Shown: piece after piece, positions 14,562 through 22,913 of the stretch | How positions within the stretch are numbered: position 1 is the stretch's first letter | How the letters are laid out: each line of letters opens with the position of its first letter | Source: Firmicutes bacterium CAG:552 | GTDB taxonomy: Bacteria; Bacillota; Clostridia; Christensenellales; Pumilibacteraceae | Length of the DNA: 23,980 nucleotides | Direction of reading: 5' to 3' | NCBI GenBank assembly: GCA_000435495.1 | Contig: FR884052.1 | Coordinates: forward strand, 35,022-59,001 | Position numbers and translations under genes: made by a program | Notes under the pieces: model-generated | What the model was told of the DNA's origin: nothing | Seen by the model: only the letters and a program-made list of their open reading frames with translations | Database searches by the model: none

Positions 14562-14590
14562 TTGCTTAAAATTTTTCGTGGTGTTATAAT
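14562..14590 (+). promoter_or_regulatory. Predicted promoter of the rpiB/V-ATPase operon (extended -10)
   Basis: TATAAT (14585-14590) is preceded by TG one base upstream (extended -10). TTGCTT (14562-14567) lies 17 nt upstream as a weak -35. The predicted start near 14597 gives a leader of about 60 nt. TTGCGG at its very 5' end (14598-14603) can pair with CCGCAA (14630-14635). Confidence 0.7.
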
Positions 14591-14656
14591 GTATGCGTTG
14601 CGGTTTATTGATAATATGGTTGTGATTCGCCGCAAAATTTCGGAGGTGCTTAAGAT

Positions 14657-15106
14657 ATGATAGCTATCGGATGCGATCATGCGGCGGTCGGGTTTAAAAA
14701 CGCCATAATCGAGCATTTGAGAAAGAACGGTTTCGACGTAAAAGATTACGGTTGTGACGGTGAGAAGTCGGTGGACTATCCCGACTACGCCCTTAAAGTC
14801 GCAGAGGACGTCGCCGCAGGCAAGTGCGAAAAAGGTATATTGATTTGCGGTACCGGTATAGGAATGTGCATTGCCGCCAACAAAGTAAAAGGAATTAGGT
14901 GCGCTCACTGCTCGGACACGTTTTCGGCTAAAGCTACGAGGATGCATAACGATGCCAACATACTTGCTATGGGAGAGAGGACGATAGGACTCGGACTTGC
15001 CCTCGATATAGTCGATTGTTTTGTAAATACTCCGTTTTCCGGCGATGTGAGACACGTGCGTCGGTTGGATAAAATAGCCGAAATCGAAAATAAATATTTT
15101 AAGTAA
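14657..15106 (+). CDS. rpiB: Ribose 5-phosphate isomerase B
   Basis: It interconverts ribose 5-phosphate and ribulose 5-phosphate in the pentose phosphate pathway. The 149 residues begin M-I-A-I-G-C-D-H-A-A (Asp7, His8). The catalytic Cys64 lies in L-I-C-G-T-G-I-G and the ring-opening His97 in R-M-H-N-D-A-N-I-L-A-M-G, all standard for RpiB. GGAGGTG lies about 9 nt before the ATG. Only 9 nt separate its stop from the first V-ATPase gene, so it is probably the first cistron of that operon. A galactose/allose-type isomerase is less likely because the RpiB motif set is complete. Confidence 0.95.
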   Translation: MIAIGCDHAAVGFKNAIIEHLRKNGFDVKDYGCDGEKSVDYPDYALKVAEDVAAGKCEKGILICGTGIGMCIAANKVKGIRCAHCSDTFSAKATRMHNDANILAMGERTIGLGLALDIVDCFVNTPFSGDVRHVRRLDKIAEIENKYFK

Positions 15107-15115
15107 GGGACGATT

Positions 15116-15433
15116 ATGGAAGAGATTCTTCGAGAAATAAAAGCTAAAGAGCAAGAAGCTGCGGATATGAGAGCAGCGGCTCAAAAAAAAGCTGCAGAGC
15201 TTTCGCTTGCGGCTACTAACGACGTTTCCGCAATGCGTCTTTCTTACGAACAAAAACTTAAGGATGACGCAATAAAGATTATAACCGAAGCTAAGACGCA
15301 GTGCTCGCTTAATAATGATGCGGCCATTGCCGCCGCCGACGCAAACGCAAAGCGTATTGCTGCGGACACTCGCAAAAAAGTTGCCGACTGCGCAGCTAAA
15401 ATAGTAAAACGCATTTATAAGGAAACGATTTAA
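15116..15433 (+). CDS. ntpF: V-type ATPase peripheral stalk subunit (G/H, NtpF-like)
   Basis: A 105-residue, almost entirely helical Ala/Lys/Glu-rich protein. It fits the peripheral stalk subunit that pairs with subunit E as a long coiled coil holding the catalytic head to subunit I. The family has little fixed sequence, so the call depends mainly on position: it is first in the E. hirae gene order ntpF-I-K-E-C-G-A-B-D. The start has AAGGGA 5 nt upstream. No membrane segment is visible. The stop is followed directly by the ATG of subunit I. Confidence 0.85.
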   Translation: MEEILREIKAKEQEAADMRAAAQKKAAELSLAATNDVSAMRLSYEQKLKDDAIKIITEAKTQCSLNNDAAIAAADANAKRIAADTRKKVADCAAKIVKRIYKETI

Positions 15434-17425
15434 ATGATAGTCGGTATGAGCAGAGTGCGCCTCGTCGGATTAAAATCTGATTATGACGGCGTTATAGATA
15501 TACTTACTAAGAGCAAAAGCTTCGAATATCGAAAGACAGAAGTCGTCAACGAAGAACTTACCGAAGAGCAGCTCGAAAGTGTCAGAGCGGAACAGGCCAG
15601 AGCGGCTTTTGCGATAGATTATATCGGCAAGCTCGATGCAAAAGCGAAAGCGATATGCAAAAAAAATAAAAATAAGTATGTTCCGCTAAAGAAAAGCGGA
15701 GTTAGGGACATAGTAGATTTCGGAGCGTTCTCCTTGGTTGAAGAAAAGACCGACGAGATTAAGCGAGTTATCGGCGAAATAACGGATTTGAGCTTTAAGC
15801 AAGTCGAGTTAAAGACTAAGATAGCAGAGCTTATCGCACAAAGAAAGACGTATTATCCATACTCCGGATGTCAATTGGATTTCACCGAGATAGGCGATAC
15901 GGAGCAGACTTTTTGCGACGTGTACTACAATCAGAGACCTGATAAAAAAGCTGATTTGCCGGATGAAACCGTAGAAGTTTGCTACAATGTTGCAACCGGC
16001 AAGGTAGTCGCCGTAATAGGGTTTAAAAATCAGAAAGAACAGATTGCTGCGGCGATGAGTGCCTGCGGATATACTAAACTTTTGTTGAATTGTCGTAACG
16101 TGGACGAAGTTATCGCTTCGTATGATAAACAAATCAGCGAACTTAATGAGCAGAGCGATAAGTTGGTATTTGTCGGTCTGAAGTATGCCGAAAATCTTTC
16201 GGACTTAAAAATTTATTACGATTTACTCGGGATAAGAACGCAGCAGCAGATTGCGCTCGACAATTCTTTGCGTTCCGAATATACTTTTATGCTTGACGGT
16301 TGGGTTCCTACCGAATGCGCCGAATCGTTGATGAGCGAAGTCGGCAACAAATATGAAGTTTATTATTCGGTAACGGAGGCGGAAATAAAAGACGAACCGC
16401 CCACGTTGCTCAGAAACAATGCGGTAGTTCAGCCGTTTGAGAACGTAACTGCTATGTATACCGTTCCCAATTACGCCGAAAAAGATCCTAATCCTCATAT
16501 GTCGATATGGTATTTTATAATATTCGGAATAATGTGCGGTGACGTAGTGTACGGATTGGCTCTTACGGTAGCATGTTTCGTGTTACTTAAGATAAAGAAA
16601 TTCGAAAGAGGCACTGCCAACATGATAAAGATGTTCGGTATATGCGGTATTTCTTCCATGCTTTGGGGCGTGGCTTTTAACAGTTATTTAGGTTTCGGTC
16701 TTACCGACTTCGGTATATCGGACAGATTTTTTTGGTTTGCGCCTCTCGATAACGCCATGATGTTGTTGGGACTCGCATTACTTGTCGGATATCTTCATAT
16801 TTTCTACGGATATTTGTTGGGATTTGCAAGATGCGTAAGACAAAAGGACATTATGGGCGCTCTGTTCGATATGGGCTTTATGATTGTCGTTATGGTCGGA
16901 ATAGGTTGTCTTGCCGCTAATACTCTTACCGGTATACTTACTAAAGGCGAGTTTGACTTCTCAGGGCAGTACTTGGAGCCAGAACTGTCGTCGAAACTCA
17001 GTAGCGTCGGTATGATTTTGTTGCTTGTTGCTATGGGCGGAATATTCTTGACGTCGGGAAGAGCAAATAAAAGTATAATGGGCAAGCTTGGAGGCGGACT
17101 CTACGGCGTGTACGGTCTCGTCAACCTGATTTCGGATATTTTGTCTTACTGCAGATTGTTCGGATTGGGACTTGCCGGCGGCGCAATCGCATATGCGTTT
17201 AACAATCTCATAACGACGATATTTTTCTCTAACGGTTTGGCTATGACTATTGCCGGAGCCGTATTGCTGTTGTTCTTACATATATTTAACCTTGCGTTGT
17301 CGCTTCTCAGCGCATACGTTCATAACGCAAGATTGCAGATGTTGGAATTTTATGGAAAATTCCTTATCGGAGACGGAAGAGAGTTTTCTTACGTCGGCGA
17401 TAAAACTCGTTTCGTCAAATACTAA
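15434..17425 (+). CDS. ntpI: V-type ATPase subunit I (a-type stator membrane subunit)
   Basis: The stator subunit forming the ion half-channels next to the proteolipid ring. Residues 1 to about 340 are a soluble arm with helical stretches; residues about 355-650 hold the membrane helices. The conserved D-I-L-S-Y-C-R-L-F-G-L-G-L-A-G-G segment places the essential ion-release Arg at 574. N-P-H-M-S-I-W-Y-F marks entry to the membrane part. The 663-residue length is normal. The start is ATG 15434, immediately after the ntpF stop, with AAGGA 10 nt upstream. A Met at residue 5 is an alternative. Confidence 0.95.
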   Translation: MIVGMSRVRLVGLKSDYDGVIDILTKSKSFEYRKTEVVNEELTEEQLESVRAEQARAAFAIDYIGKLDAKAKAICKKNKNKYVPLKKSGVRDIVDFGAFSLVEEKTDEIKRVIGEITDLSFKQVELKTKIAELIAQRKTYYPYSGCQLDFTEIGDTEQTFCDVYYNQRPDKKADLPDETVEVCYNVATGKVVAVIGFKNQKEQIAAAMSACGYTKLLLNCRNVDEVIASYDKQISELNEQSDKLVFVGLKYAENLSDLKIYYDLLGIRTQQQIALDNSLRSEYTFMLDGWVPTECAESLMSEVGNKYEVYYSVTEAEIKDEPPTLLRNNAVVQPFENVTAMYTVPNYAEKDPNPHMSIWYFIIFGIMCGDVVYGLALTVACFVLLKIKKFERGTANMIKMFGICGISSMLWGVAFNSYLGFGLTDFGISDRFFWFAPLDNAMMLLGLALLVGYLHIFYGYLLGFARCVRQKDIMGALFDMGFMIVVMVGIGCLAANTLTGILTKGEFDFSGQYLEPELSSKLSSVGMILLLVAMGGIFLTSGRANKSIMGKLGGGLYGVYGLVNLISDILSYCRLFGLGLAGGAIAYAFNNLITTIFFSNGLAMTIAGAVLLLFLHIFNLALSLLSAYVHNARLQMLEFYGKFLIGDGREFSYVGDKTRFVKY

Positions 17426-17436
17426 GCCCTGCTTAG
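17422..17436 (+). promoter_or_regulatory. Small stem-loop at the ntpI stop, before ntpK
   Basis: CTAAGC (17422-17427) and GCTTAG (17431-17436) form a 6-bp stem with a 3-nt loop that includes the ntpI stop codon. A perfect palindrome TTTGTATACAAA follows (17438-17449). This 54-nt gap is the longest inside the ATPase operon. A role in RNA processing or raised ntpK expression is speculative. Confidence 0.3.
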
Positions 17437-17479
17437 GTTTGTATACAAAAATGTTTTCATTTTTCGGAGGTTTAATTTT

Positions 17480-18013
17480 ATGGGTTATGTTTACGGAAGC
17501 ATAGGCGCAGTACTTGCGATTGTAGTTTCTTCCATCGGTTCGTGTATCGGCGTAGGTAAAGCAGGACAGCTTGCCGGCGGATTTTTAAGTAAAGATCCGA
17601 GCAAATTCACCGCTATGCTTATACTTCAGTTGTTGCCTGCGACTCAGGGTCTTTACGGCTTCATAGTAGCGTTCATGGCGCTTTCGCAGCTCGGAATGCT
17701 CGGCGGCGGCGGCGTAGTCGTTAACAATTACGAAGGTCTCGCAATGCTCGTCGCTTGTCTTCCCATCACCGTAATCGGCTTTGTTTCCGCAATATTCCAG
17801 GGCAAAGTGGTTATGGCAGGTATGGAAATGTGCGTTAAGCAGGAAGGACAGACCGGTCACGCTCTTTTGATGGCGGTACTTGTAGAAATATTCGCAATAT
17901 TCTCTTTCGTTATTTCCCTTTTGGCAGTGCTTGGAGTGCTTGGAACCGGAATCACCATGCCCGCAGAAACTGTAGATCCCGGCGCAGGCGCAGCATTTTT
18001 GGCTTTGGTATAA
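17480..18013 (+). CDS. ntpK: V-type ATPase subunit K (proteolipid), predicted Na+-binding
   Basis: The ring-forming rotor proteolipid with four membrane helices as two hairpins, 177 residues. E. hirae NtpK, a Na+ pump of known structure, binds Na+ through Leu61, Thr64, Gln65, Gln110 and Glu139. The equivalents here are Leu52, Thr55 and Gln56 in L-P-A-T-Q-G-L-Y-G-F, Gln107 in F-Q-G-K-V, and Glu136 in V-L-V-E-I-F-A. All five are conserved, so Na+ coupling is predicted. Only the second hairpin carries the acid. The strong GGAGGT site 8 nt before the ATG suits high expression. About 20 Gly/Ala/Pro-rich residues extend the C-terminus relative to the 156-residue E. hirae protein. Confidence 0.95.
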   Translation: MGYVYGSIGAVLAIVVSSIGSCIGVGKAGQLAGGFLSKDPSKFTAMLILQLLPATQGLYGFIVAFMALSQLGMLGGGGVVVNNYEGLAMLVACLPITVIGFVSAIFQGKVVMAGMEMCVKQEGQTGHALLMAVLVEIFAIFSFVISLLAVLGVLGTGITMPAETVDPGAGAAFLALV

Positions 18014-18023
18014 GGATTAAAAA

Positions 18024-18590
18024 ATGAGCAAACAAGCTATTTTAACAAAAATAGAGGAGAAAGCTCACGAGACGGCAGAAGCTATCGTAATAAATGCGGA
18101 AGCAGACGCTACGGCTGTCAGACAGGAAGCAAGCGAAAAGTTTGAGGCGGACTACAAAAAAGGCATAGCCAAAGCGCAAGCCGAGGCAGACGCACTGGTA
18201 GCTCGTCAGAAGACCTTATCGTCGCTCGAAGCGAGAAAGATAGAACTTAAAGCTCGTCAGGACGCTATAAACGCCGTCTACGAGAGGGCGTTCGAGACTA
18301 TGACGAAATTATCGGACAAAGAATATTGCGAGTTTTATACTGCGCTGGCAATAAAAAACATCGAGGACGGCGATACGGTTATTTCCGAGGATAGACGATT
18401 GGACGAAAAATGGTTTGCTTCTTTAAAGTCTGCAACCGGCAAAAACATCACGTTCGAGCAATTTTCGAATAACGGTTTCGGCGTAATTTTGCGTAGCGAT
18501 AAGTACGATAAAAATCTCACTCTGAGATCCGTAATGGCAGACGTCAGGGCGCAAACGGAATCGGAAGTTGCAGCGGAGTTGTTTGGTTAA
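18024..18590 (+). CDS. ntpE: V-type ATPase subunit E (peripheral stalk)
   Basis: It forms the peripheral stalk with the G/H subunit and binds the top of the A3B3 head. Residues 1 to about 95 form one long Ala/Glu/Lys helix. Residues about 100-188 form a mixed alpha/beta globular domain that ends in a final helix, with G-F-G-V-I-L-R near residue 152. That tail pattern (G-G-F/V-I-L) is typical of subunit E. The 188-residue length is normal. The start has AAGGA 7 nt upstream; the gap from ntpK is 10 nt. One base separates its stop from the next ATG. Confidence 0.9.
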   Translation: MSKQAILTKIEEKAHETAEAIVINAEADATAVRQEASEKFEADYKKGIAKAQAEADALVARQKTLSSLEARKIELKARQDAINAVYERAFETMTKLSDKEYCEFYTALAIKNIEDGDTVISEDRRLDEKWFASLKSATGKNITFEQFSNNGFGVILRSDKYDKNLTLRSVMADVRAQTESEVAAELFG

Positions 18591-18591
18591 T

Positions 18592-19440
18592 ATGAGAAAA
18601 GACGTAGTGTTTGTTTCGGCGGTGTGTAAAGCCGAGTCCAAAAATCTCCTTACCAAAGAGCAGATTTCTCGACTTTGCGACGCAGATCTCGACGAAGCTT
18701 TAAAGATTTTACACGAAAAGGGTTATAACGACGGCGTTTATACCGCCGATAGCTTTGACGTGGACAAATTTATGAGCAGACAGGTCGCTTTGCTTGTCGA
18801 TTTCGTAAAGGAATACGCTCCCACCCAAAGAGCCGAAAAGTTTATTTTGGCGCCGCTCGAGTGTAACAACATCAGAGCATTGTACAAGGAAAGTAGGGGC
18901 GGAGCTAAGAGCTTGTTGTATAACGTGGACGTTTCGCTCGACGATTTACCCAAAGAAATTGCTACGGTAATGAACGGTTTGGGAGACGATATTTCGCCGA
19001 AAGACGCCGATTACGAATTAGCAAAAGCCGAAGCCGACTATACGCTCAGACTGGCAAAGGGTAACAAGCTGTTTACAGAGTTTGCCAAAGCAAAAATAGA
19101 CGGCATAAACCTTTTAGCTAAATTGCGTGCAAAACGATTAGGCATCGAAATGCCCTTTATTCCGGGCGGAAATTTTGCAGATAAAGATGCTGTAAAATTC
19201 GAAGGAACGCCGTATGAAGAGTTTGCAAGCGACGATTCCGTCGCTTTGGAAACCGGATTTAGCGTTGCGTTGTCGGAGATTGCAGGCAGCCGAAATGTCG
19301 ATGTCGATTCTTGCGGACCGTTGCTATGGTATTTTAACGCCAAGTATGACGAGCTTAAGACGGTTAAGATGATTCTCGTTTGCATTAAGAGTAATGCTCG
19401 CAGCGAGATCGCAAAACGAATAAGGGGGCTGCATGAATAA
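18592..19440 (+). CDS. ntpC: V-type ATPase subunit C (d-type rotor cap)
   Basis: The funnel-shaped subunit linking the central shaft (D/F) to the K ring. The start is ATG 18592, right after the ntpE stop; extending further would duplicate ntpE sequence in another frame. The 282 residues are mainly helical and show the family pattern: an early Leu-rich region, L-E-C-N-N-I-R-A-L-Y-K near residue 85, and I-D-G-I-N-L-L-A-K-L-R-A near 165. The C-terminus has W-Y-F-N-A-K-Y-D-E-L-K-T-V-K, a signature of this family. No strong ribosome binding site is seen, so coupling to ntpE is likely. It overlaps the next gene by 8 nt. Confidence 0.92.
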   Translation: MRKDVVFVSAVCKAESKNLLTKEQISRLCDADLDEALKILHEKGYNDGVYTADSFDVDKFMSRQVALLVDFVKEYAPTQRAEKFILAPLECNNIRALYKESRGGAKSLLYNVDVSLDDLPKEIATVMNGLGDDISPKDADYELAKAEADYTLRLAKGNKLFTEFAKAKIDGINLLAKLRAKRLGIEMPFIPGGNFADKDAVKFEGTPYEEFASDDSVALETGFSVALSEIAGSRNVDVDSCGPLLWYFNAKYDELKTVKMILVCIKSNARSEIAKRIRGLHE

Positions 19441-19756
19441 AAAACTTGCGGTTATAGGCGAAAAACAAATAGTTACCGCATTTAAGGCGGTAGGCTTGGA
19501 AACGTTTTTTGCAGATAAGGCAGAGGACGCCACCGACATACTTAGAGAATTGGTAAAGAGCGGTGACTATGCGGTAGTATTTATAACCGAAAATATCGCC
19601 GCTTCCATGGACGATACGTTACAAGTTTTGAAAAAACGCGCGTATCCTGCGGTTGTGCCTATTCCGTCACTCGAAGATAGCGGCTATGGCATGGCTTCCA
19701 TAAAAAAAGACGTAGAACGCGCTATAGGCGCAGATATATTATTTGGCAAAGATTGA
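19433..19756 (+). CDS. ntpG: V-type ATPase subunit F (NtpG, central shaft)
   Basis: A small Rossmann-like subunit that binds subunit D in the central shaft. The 107 residues begin with K-L-A-V-I-G-E-K-Q-I-V-T-A-F-K-A-V-G-L, a G-x-x-x-x-x-x-x-F-x-x-x-G pattern typical of subunit F. A-V-V-F-I-T-E-N-I-A follows mid-protein, then V-P-I-P-S near residue 80. The name NtpG follows E. hirae, while the protein is the F subunit in other schemes. Its ATG overlaps the ntpC stop by 8 nt. Its position between C and A matches the E. hirae operon. Confidence 0.93.
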   Translation: MNKKLAVIGEKQIVTAFKAVGLETFFADKAEDATDILRELVKSGDYAVVFITENIAASMDDTLQVLKKRAYPAVVPIPSLEDSGYGMASIKKDVERAIGADILFGKD

Positions 19757-19776
19757 TTCTTTGCGGAGGACAAAGC

Positions 19777-21537
19777 ATGAAAGGTAAAATAATTAAGGTG
19801 TCCGGTCCCTTGATCGTAGCCGAAGGAATGGCGGGAGTAAAGATGTACGACGTCGTTCGAGTTTCTCAGCTCGGACTTATCGGCGAAATTATAGAGCTCC
19901 GAGGCGACAAAGCTTCCATTCAGGTTTACGAAGAGACGAGTATGCTTGGACCCGGCGAAGAAGTAGAGAGTACGGGCGCACCGCTCAGCGTCGAACTTGC
20001 TCCGGGCTTGATGGAGAGTATTTTCGACGGTATTCAAAGACCGTTGCCCGACCTTATTCGCAACAGCGGCGACCGAATCCACCGAGGTATAAAAGTTTCT
20101 GCGCTCGATCACGAAAAGAAGTGGGCGTTTATGCCGGTAGCAAAACAAGGCGATTTCGTTCAGCAAGGCGACGTTTTGGGTTGCGTAAAAGAGAACGAAG
20201 TTATCGAACACAGAATAATGGTTCCCTACGGTGTAAAAGGTTCGCTGAAGTCTATTAGGACCGGACTTTTCAATATAGACGAAACGATAGCCGTAATTTC
20301 TACCGATTCGGGAGATAAAGGGGTATGTATGCTTCAAAAGTGGCCGGTACGTAAGGGTAGACCTTATGCCGAAAAGCTTTCGCCCGTTACGCCGCTCGTT
20401 ACGGGTCAACGAGTAATAGATACGCTTTTCCCCCTTGCTAAAGGCGGTGTAGCTGCGGTCCCCGGTCCTTTCGGTAGCGGAAAGACAGTAGTTCAGCATC
20501 AGCTTGCGAAGTGGTCCGACGCAGACATCATAGTTTATGTAGGATGCGGCGAGCGCGGTAATGAGATGACCGACGTTCTTAATGAATTTCCCGAGCTTAA
20601 AGATCCTAAGACCGGCGAACCTCTTATGAAGCGTACCGTGCTGATTGCCAATACTTCGGATATGCCCGTTGCAGCACGAGAAGCAAGTATTTATACAGGT
20701 ATAACCATTGCAGAGTACTATCGTGATATGGGATACAATGTTGCAATTATGGCAGACTCGACGTCGAGATGGGCAGAGGCTCTCCGAGAGATGAGCGGTC
20801 GTCTCGAAGAAATGCCGGGCGAAGAAGGTTATCCCGCATATCTGAGCAGCCGACTTGCCGAATTTTACGAAAGAGCGGGTATAGTTAAGCTGTTAGGTTC
20901 GGAAAGCAAAGTGGGCAGTATTACCGCAATCGGCGCTGTTTCGCCTCCGGGTGGAGATATGTCCGAGCCGGTTTCGCAGGCAACTTTGCGTATAGTAAAG
21001 GTTTTTTGGGGACTTAGCGCTTCGCTTGCGTACAAGCGTCATTTCCCGGCTATAGATTGGCTTACCAGCTACTCGCTTTATTCGGATAAACTTTCAGAGT
21101 GGTATACAAATAATATCGGTGCGGAGTGGAACGATTACAGAGCGGAAGCGATGAAGATTTTGCAAGAAGAGGCGCAGCTCGACGAAATAGTTCGACTTGT
21201 AGGTATAGACGCTCTTTCGCCTAAGGATCGTCTTACAATGGAAGTAGCGAAGTCTCTCAGAGAAGACTATTTGCATCAAAACGCTTTCCACGAAATCGAT
21301 ACGTACTCCTCTATGAAAAAGCAATATTTAATGCTTAAGCTGATGATAGGATATTATTCGGAAGCAAACGAGGCTCTTAAGAGAGATTGTTCGCTAGACG
21401 ATATTTTGTCCATCCCGGCAAGAGAACAGATCGGCAGATCTAAGTACATCGAAGAAGTTGAACTTTCTAAGTTTGACGAAATAGATTCTGCGATAAGATC
21501 TCAGCTTTCCGCACTTAAAGCAAAGGAGATTTTCTGA
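19777..21537 (+). CDS. ntpA: V-type ATPase catalytic subunit A
   Basis: The catalytic ATP-hydrolysing subunit. The start is set at ATG 19777, with GCGGAGGA about 9 nt upstream; an in-frame ATT (19753) further left has no site and overlaps ntpG. The 586 residues show the N-terminal barrel, the bulge region, then the P-loop G-P-F-G-S-G-K-T (230-237, Lys236). These are followed by G-C-G-E-R-G-N-E-M-T with the catalytic Glu, M-A-D-S-T-S-R-W-A-E-A-L-R-E, and E-E-G-Y-P-A-Y-L. All key residues are intact. Its stop TGA shares one base with the ntpB ATG. Confidence 0.98.
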   Translation: MKGKIIKVSGPLIVAEGMAGVKMYDVVRVSQLGLIGEIIELRGDKASIQVYEETSMLGPGEEVESTGAPLSVELAPGLMESIFDGIQRPLPDLIRNSGDRIHRGIKVSALDHEKKWAFMPVAKQGDFVQQGDVLGCVKENEVIEHRIMVPYGVKGSLKSIRTGLFNIDETIAVISTDSGDKGVCMLQKWPVRKGRPYAEKLSPVTPLVTGQRVIDTLFPLAKGGVAAVPGPFGSGKTVVQHQLAKWSDADIIVYVGCGERGNEMTDVLNEFPELKDPKTGEPLMKRTVLIANTSDMPVAAREASIYTGITIAEYYRDMGYNVAIMADSTSRWAEALREMSGRLEEMPGEEGYPAYLSSRLAEFYERAGIVKLLGSESKVGSITAIGAVSPPGGDMSEPVSQATLRIVKVFWGLSASLAYKRHFPAIDWLTSYSLYSDKLSEWYTNNIGAEWNDYRAEAMKILQEEAQLDEIVRLVGIDALSPKDRLTMEVAKSLREDYLHQNAFHEIDTYSSMKKQYLMLKLMIGYYSEANEALKRDCSLDDILSIPAREQIGRSKYIEEVELSKFDEIDSAIRSQLSALKAKEIF

Positions 21538-22910
21538 TGCAAAAAGAATATCGTAGCATAAAAGAAGTCGTAGGTCCGCTCATGCTCGTAGAGGGCGTAG
21601 AAGGAGTAAAATACGACGAACTTGTAGAAATAGAACAAGCCGACGGTGAAATAAGATTAGGTAAAGTTTTGGAAGTGAACGGCTCAAATGCGCTCGTGCA
21701 GCTTTTTGAGGCAAGTCAGGGTCTTAAAATATCCACTTCCAAGGCTAGATTTATCGGACATGGCATCGAGCTTTCGGTTTCCGAAGATATGTTGGGCAGA
21801 GTATTCGACGGTATGGGCAGACCTGCCGACGGAGGCCCGGAGATTATAGCGGATAAGCGACTTGACATAAACGGCGAACCTATAAATCCTGCTGCTCGAG
21901 ATTATCCCGACGAATTTATTCAGACGGGAATATCTGCGATAGACGGTCTTAACACTTTGGTCAGAGGTCAAAAATTGCCCGTATTCAGTGCAAGCGGCTT
22001 GCCTCACGCAGCCCTTGCCGCTCAGATTGCAAGACAGGCAAAAGTTTTGGGCGCAGACAGCAAGTTTGCGGTAGTTTTTGCAGCGATAGGTATAACTTAC
22101 GAAGAAGCCGATTTCTTTATCAGTGACTTCCGCCGTACTGGTGCTATAGACAGAGCAGTGTTGTTTATGAATCTTGCTTCCGACCCCGCAATCGAGCGTA
22201 TTGCCACTCCTAAAATGGCGCTGACCGCAGCCGAGTATCTCGCCTTCGAAAAAGGCATGCACGTGCTTGTAATAATGACTGATATTACCAACTATGCCGA
22301 AGCTTTGCGAGAAGTGTCTGCGGCTCGAAAAGAAGTTCCCGGAAGACGAGGTTATCCCGGATACCTTTACACCAATCTTGCGTCGCTTTACGAAAGAGCG
22401 GGCAGAATAAAAGGAAAGGAAGGTTCTATTACACAGATACCCATTCTTACGATGCCCGAGGACGATAAGACGCATCCCATACCCGACCTTACCGGTTATA
22501 TTACGGAAGGACAGATCATACTTTCGAGAGAGCTGTACAAAAAGGGTATAAATCCGCCTATCGACGTATTGCCCTCGCTATCACGACTTAAGGATAAAGG
22601 TATAGGCGCAGGTAAGACAAGAGAAGATCACGCCGATACCATGAACCAGATTTTCGCTGCGTATGCAAGAGGAAAAGAAGCAAAAGAGTTATCCGCTATT
22701 TTGGGCGAAGCCGCTCTTTCGGCTGTAGATCTTAAATATGCTCAGTTTGCCGAAGAGTTCGAAAAATTGTATGTATCGCAAGGATTCGAAGCAAACAGAG
22801 AAATTAACGAAACTCTCGATATCGGTTGGAAGTTGCTTTCCGTATTGCCGAGAAGCGAACTTAAACGTATCAAAGATAAGTTTATTGATAAATATTTGGG
22901 TGAGGAGTAA
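21537..22910 (+). CDS. ntpB: V-type ATPase subunit B (non-catalytic)
   Basis: The non-catalytic partner of A in the A3B3 head. The 457 residues begin with K-E-Y-R-S-I-K-E-V-V-G-P-L and show L-G-R-V-F-D-G-M-G-R-P. Q-T-G-I-S-A-I-D-G-L-N-T-L follows, then S-A-S-G-L-P-H in place of a functional P-loop, as expected for B. M-T-D-I-T-N-Y-A-E-A-L-R-E and G-Y-P-G-Y-L-Y-T-N-L complete the set. The ATG overlaps the ntpA stop by one base (TGATG). No changes in expected motifs were seen. Confidence 0.98.
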   Translation: MQKEYRSIKEVVGPLMLVEGVEGVKYDELVEIEQADGEIRLGKVLEVNGSNALVQLFEASQGLKISTSKARFIGHGIELSVSEDMLGRVFDGMGRPADGGPEIIADKRLDINGEPINPAARDYPDEFIQTGISAIDGLNTLVRGQKLPVFSASGLPHAALAAQIARQAKVLGADSKFAVVFAAIGITYEEADFFISDFRRTGAIDRAVLFMNLASDPAIERIATPKMALTAAEYLAFEKGMHVLVIMTDITNYAEALREVSAARKEVPGRRGYPGYLYTNLASLYERAGRIKGKEGSITQIPILTMPEDDKTHPIPDLTGYITEGQIILSRELYKKGINPPIDVLPSLSRLKDKGIGAGKTREDHADTMNQIFAAYARGKEAKELSAILGEAALSAVDLKYAQFAEEFEKLYVSQGFEANREINETLDIGWKLLSVLPRSELKRIKDKFIDKYLGEE

Positions 22911-22913
22911 ACT

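Noticed and set aside
19753..19776. Longer N-terminus for ntpA
   Set aside because: Those eight residues overlap the end of ntpG and precede the GGAGGA site that serves ATG 19777.
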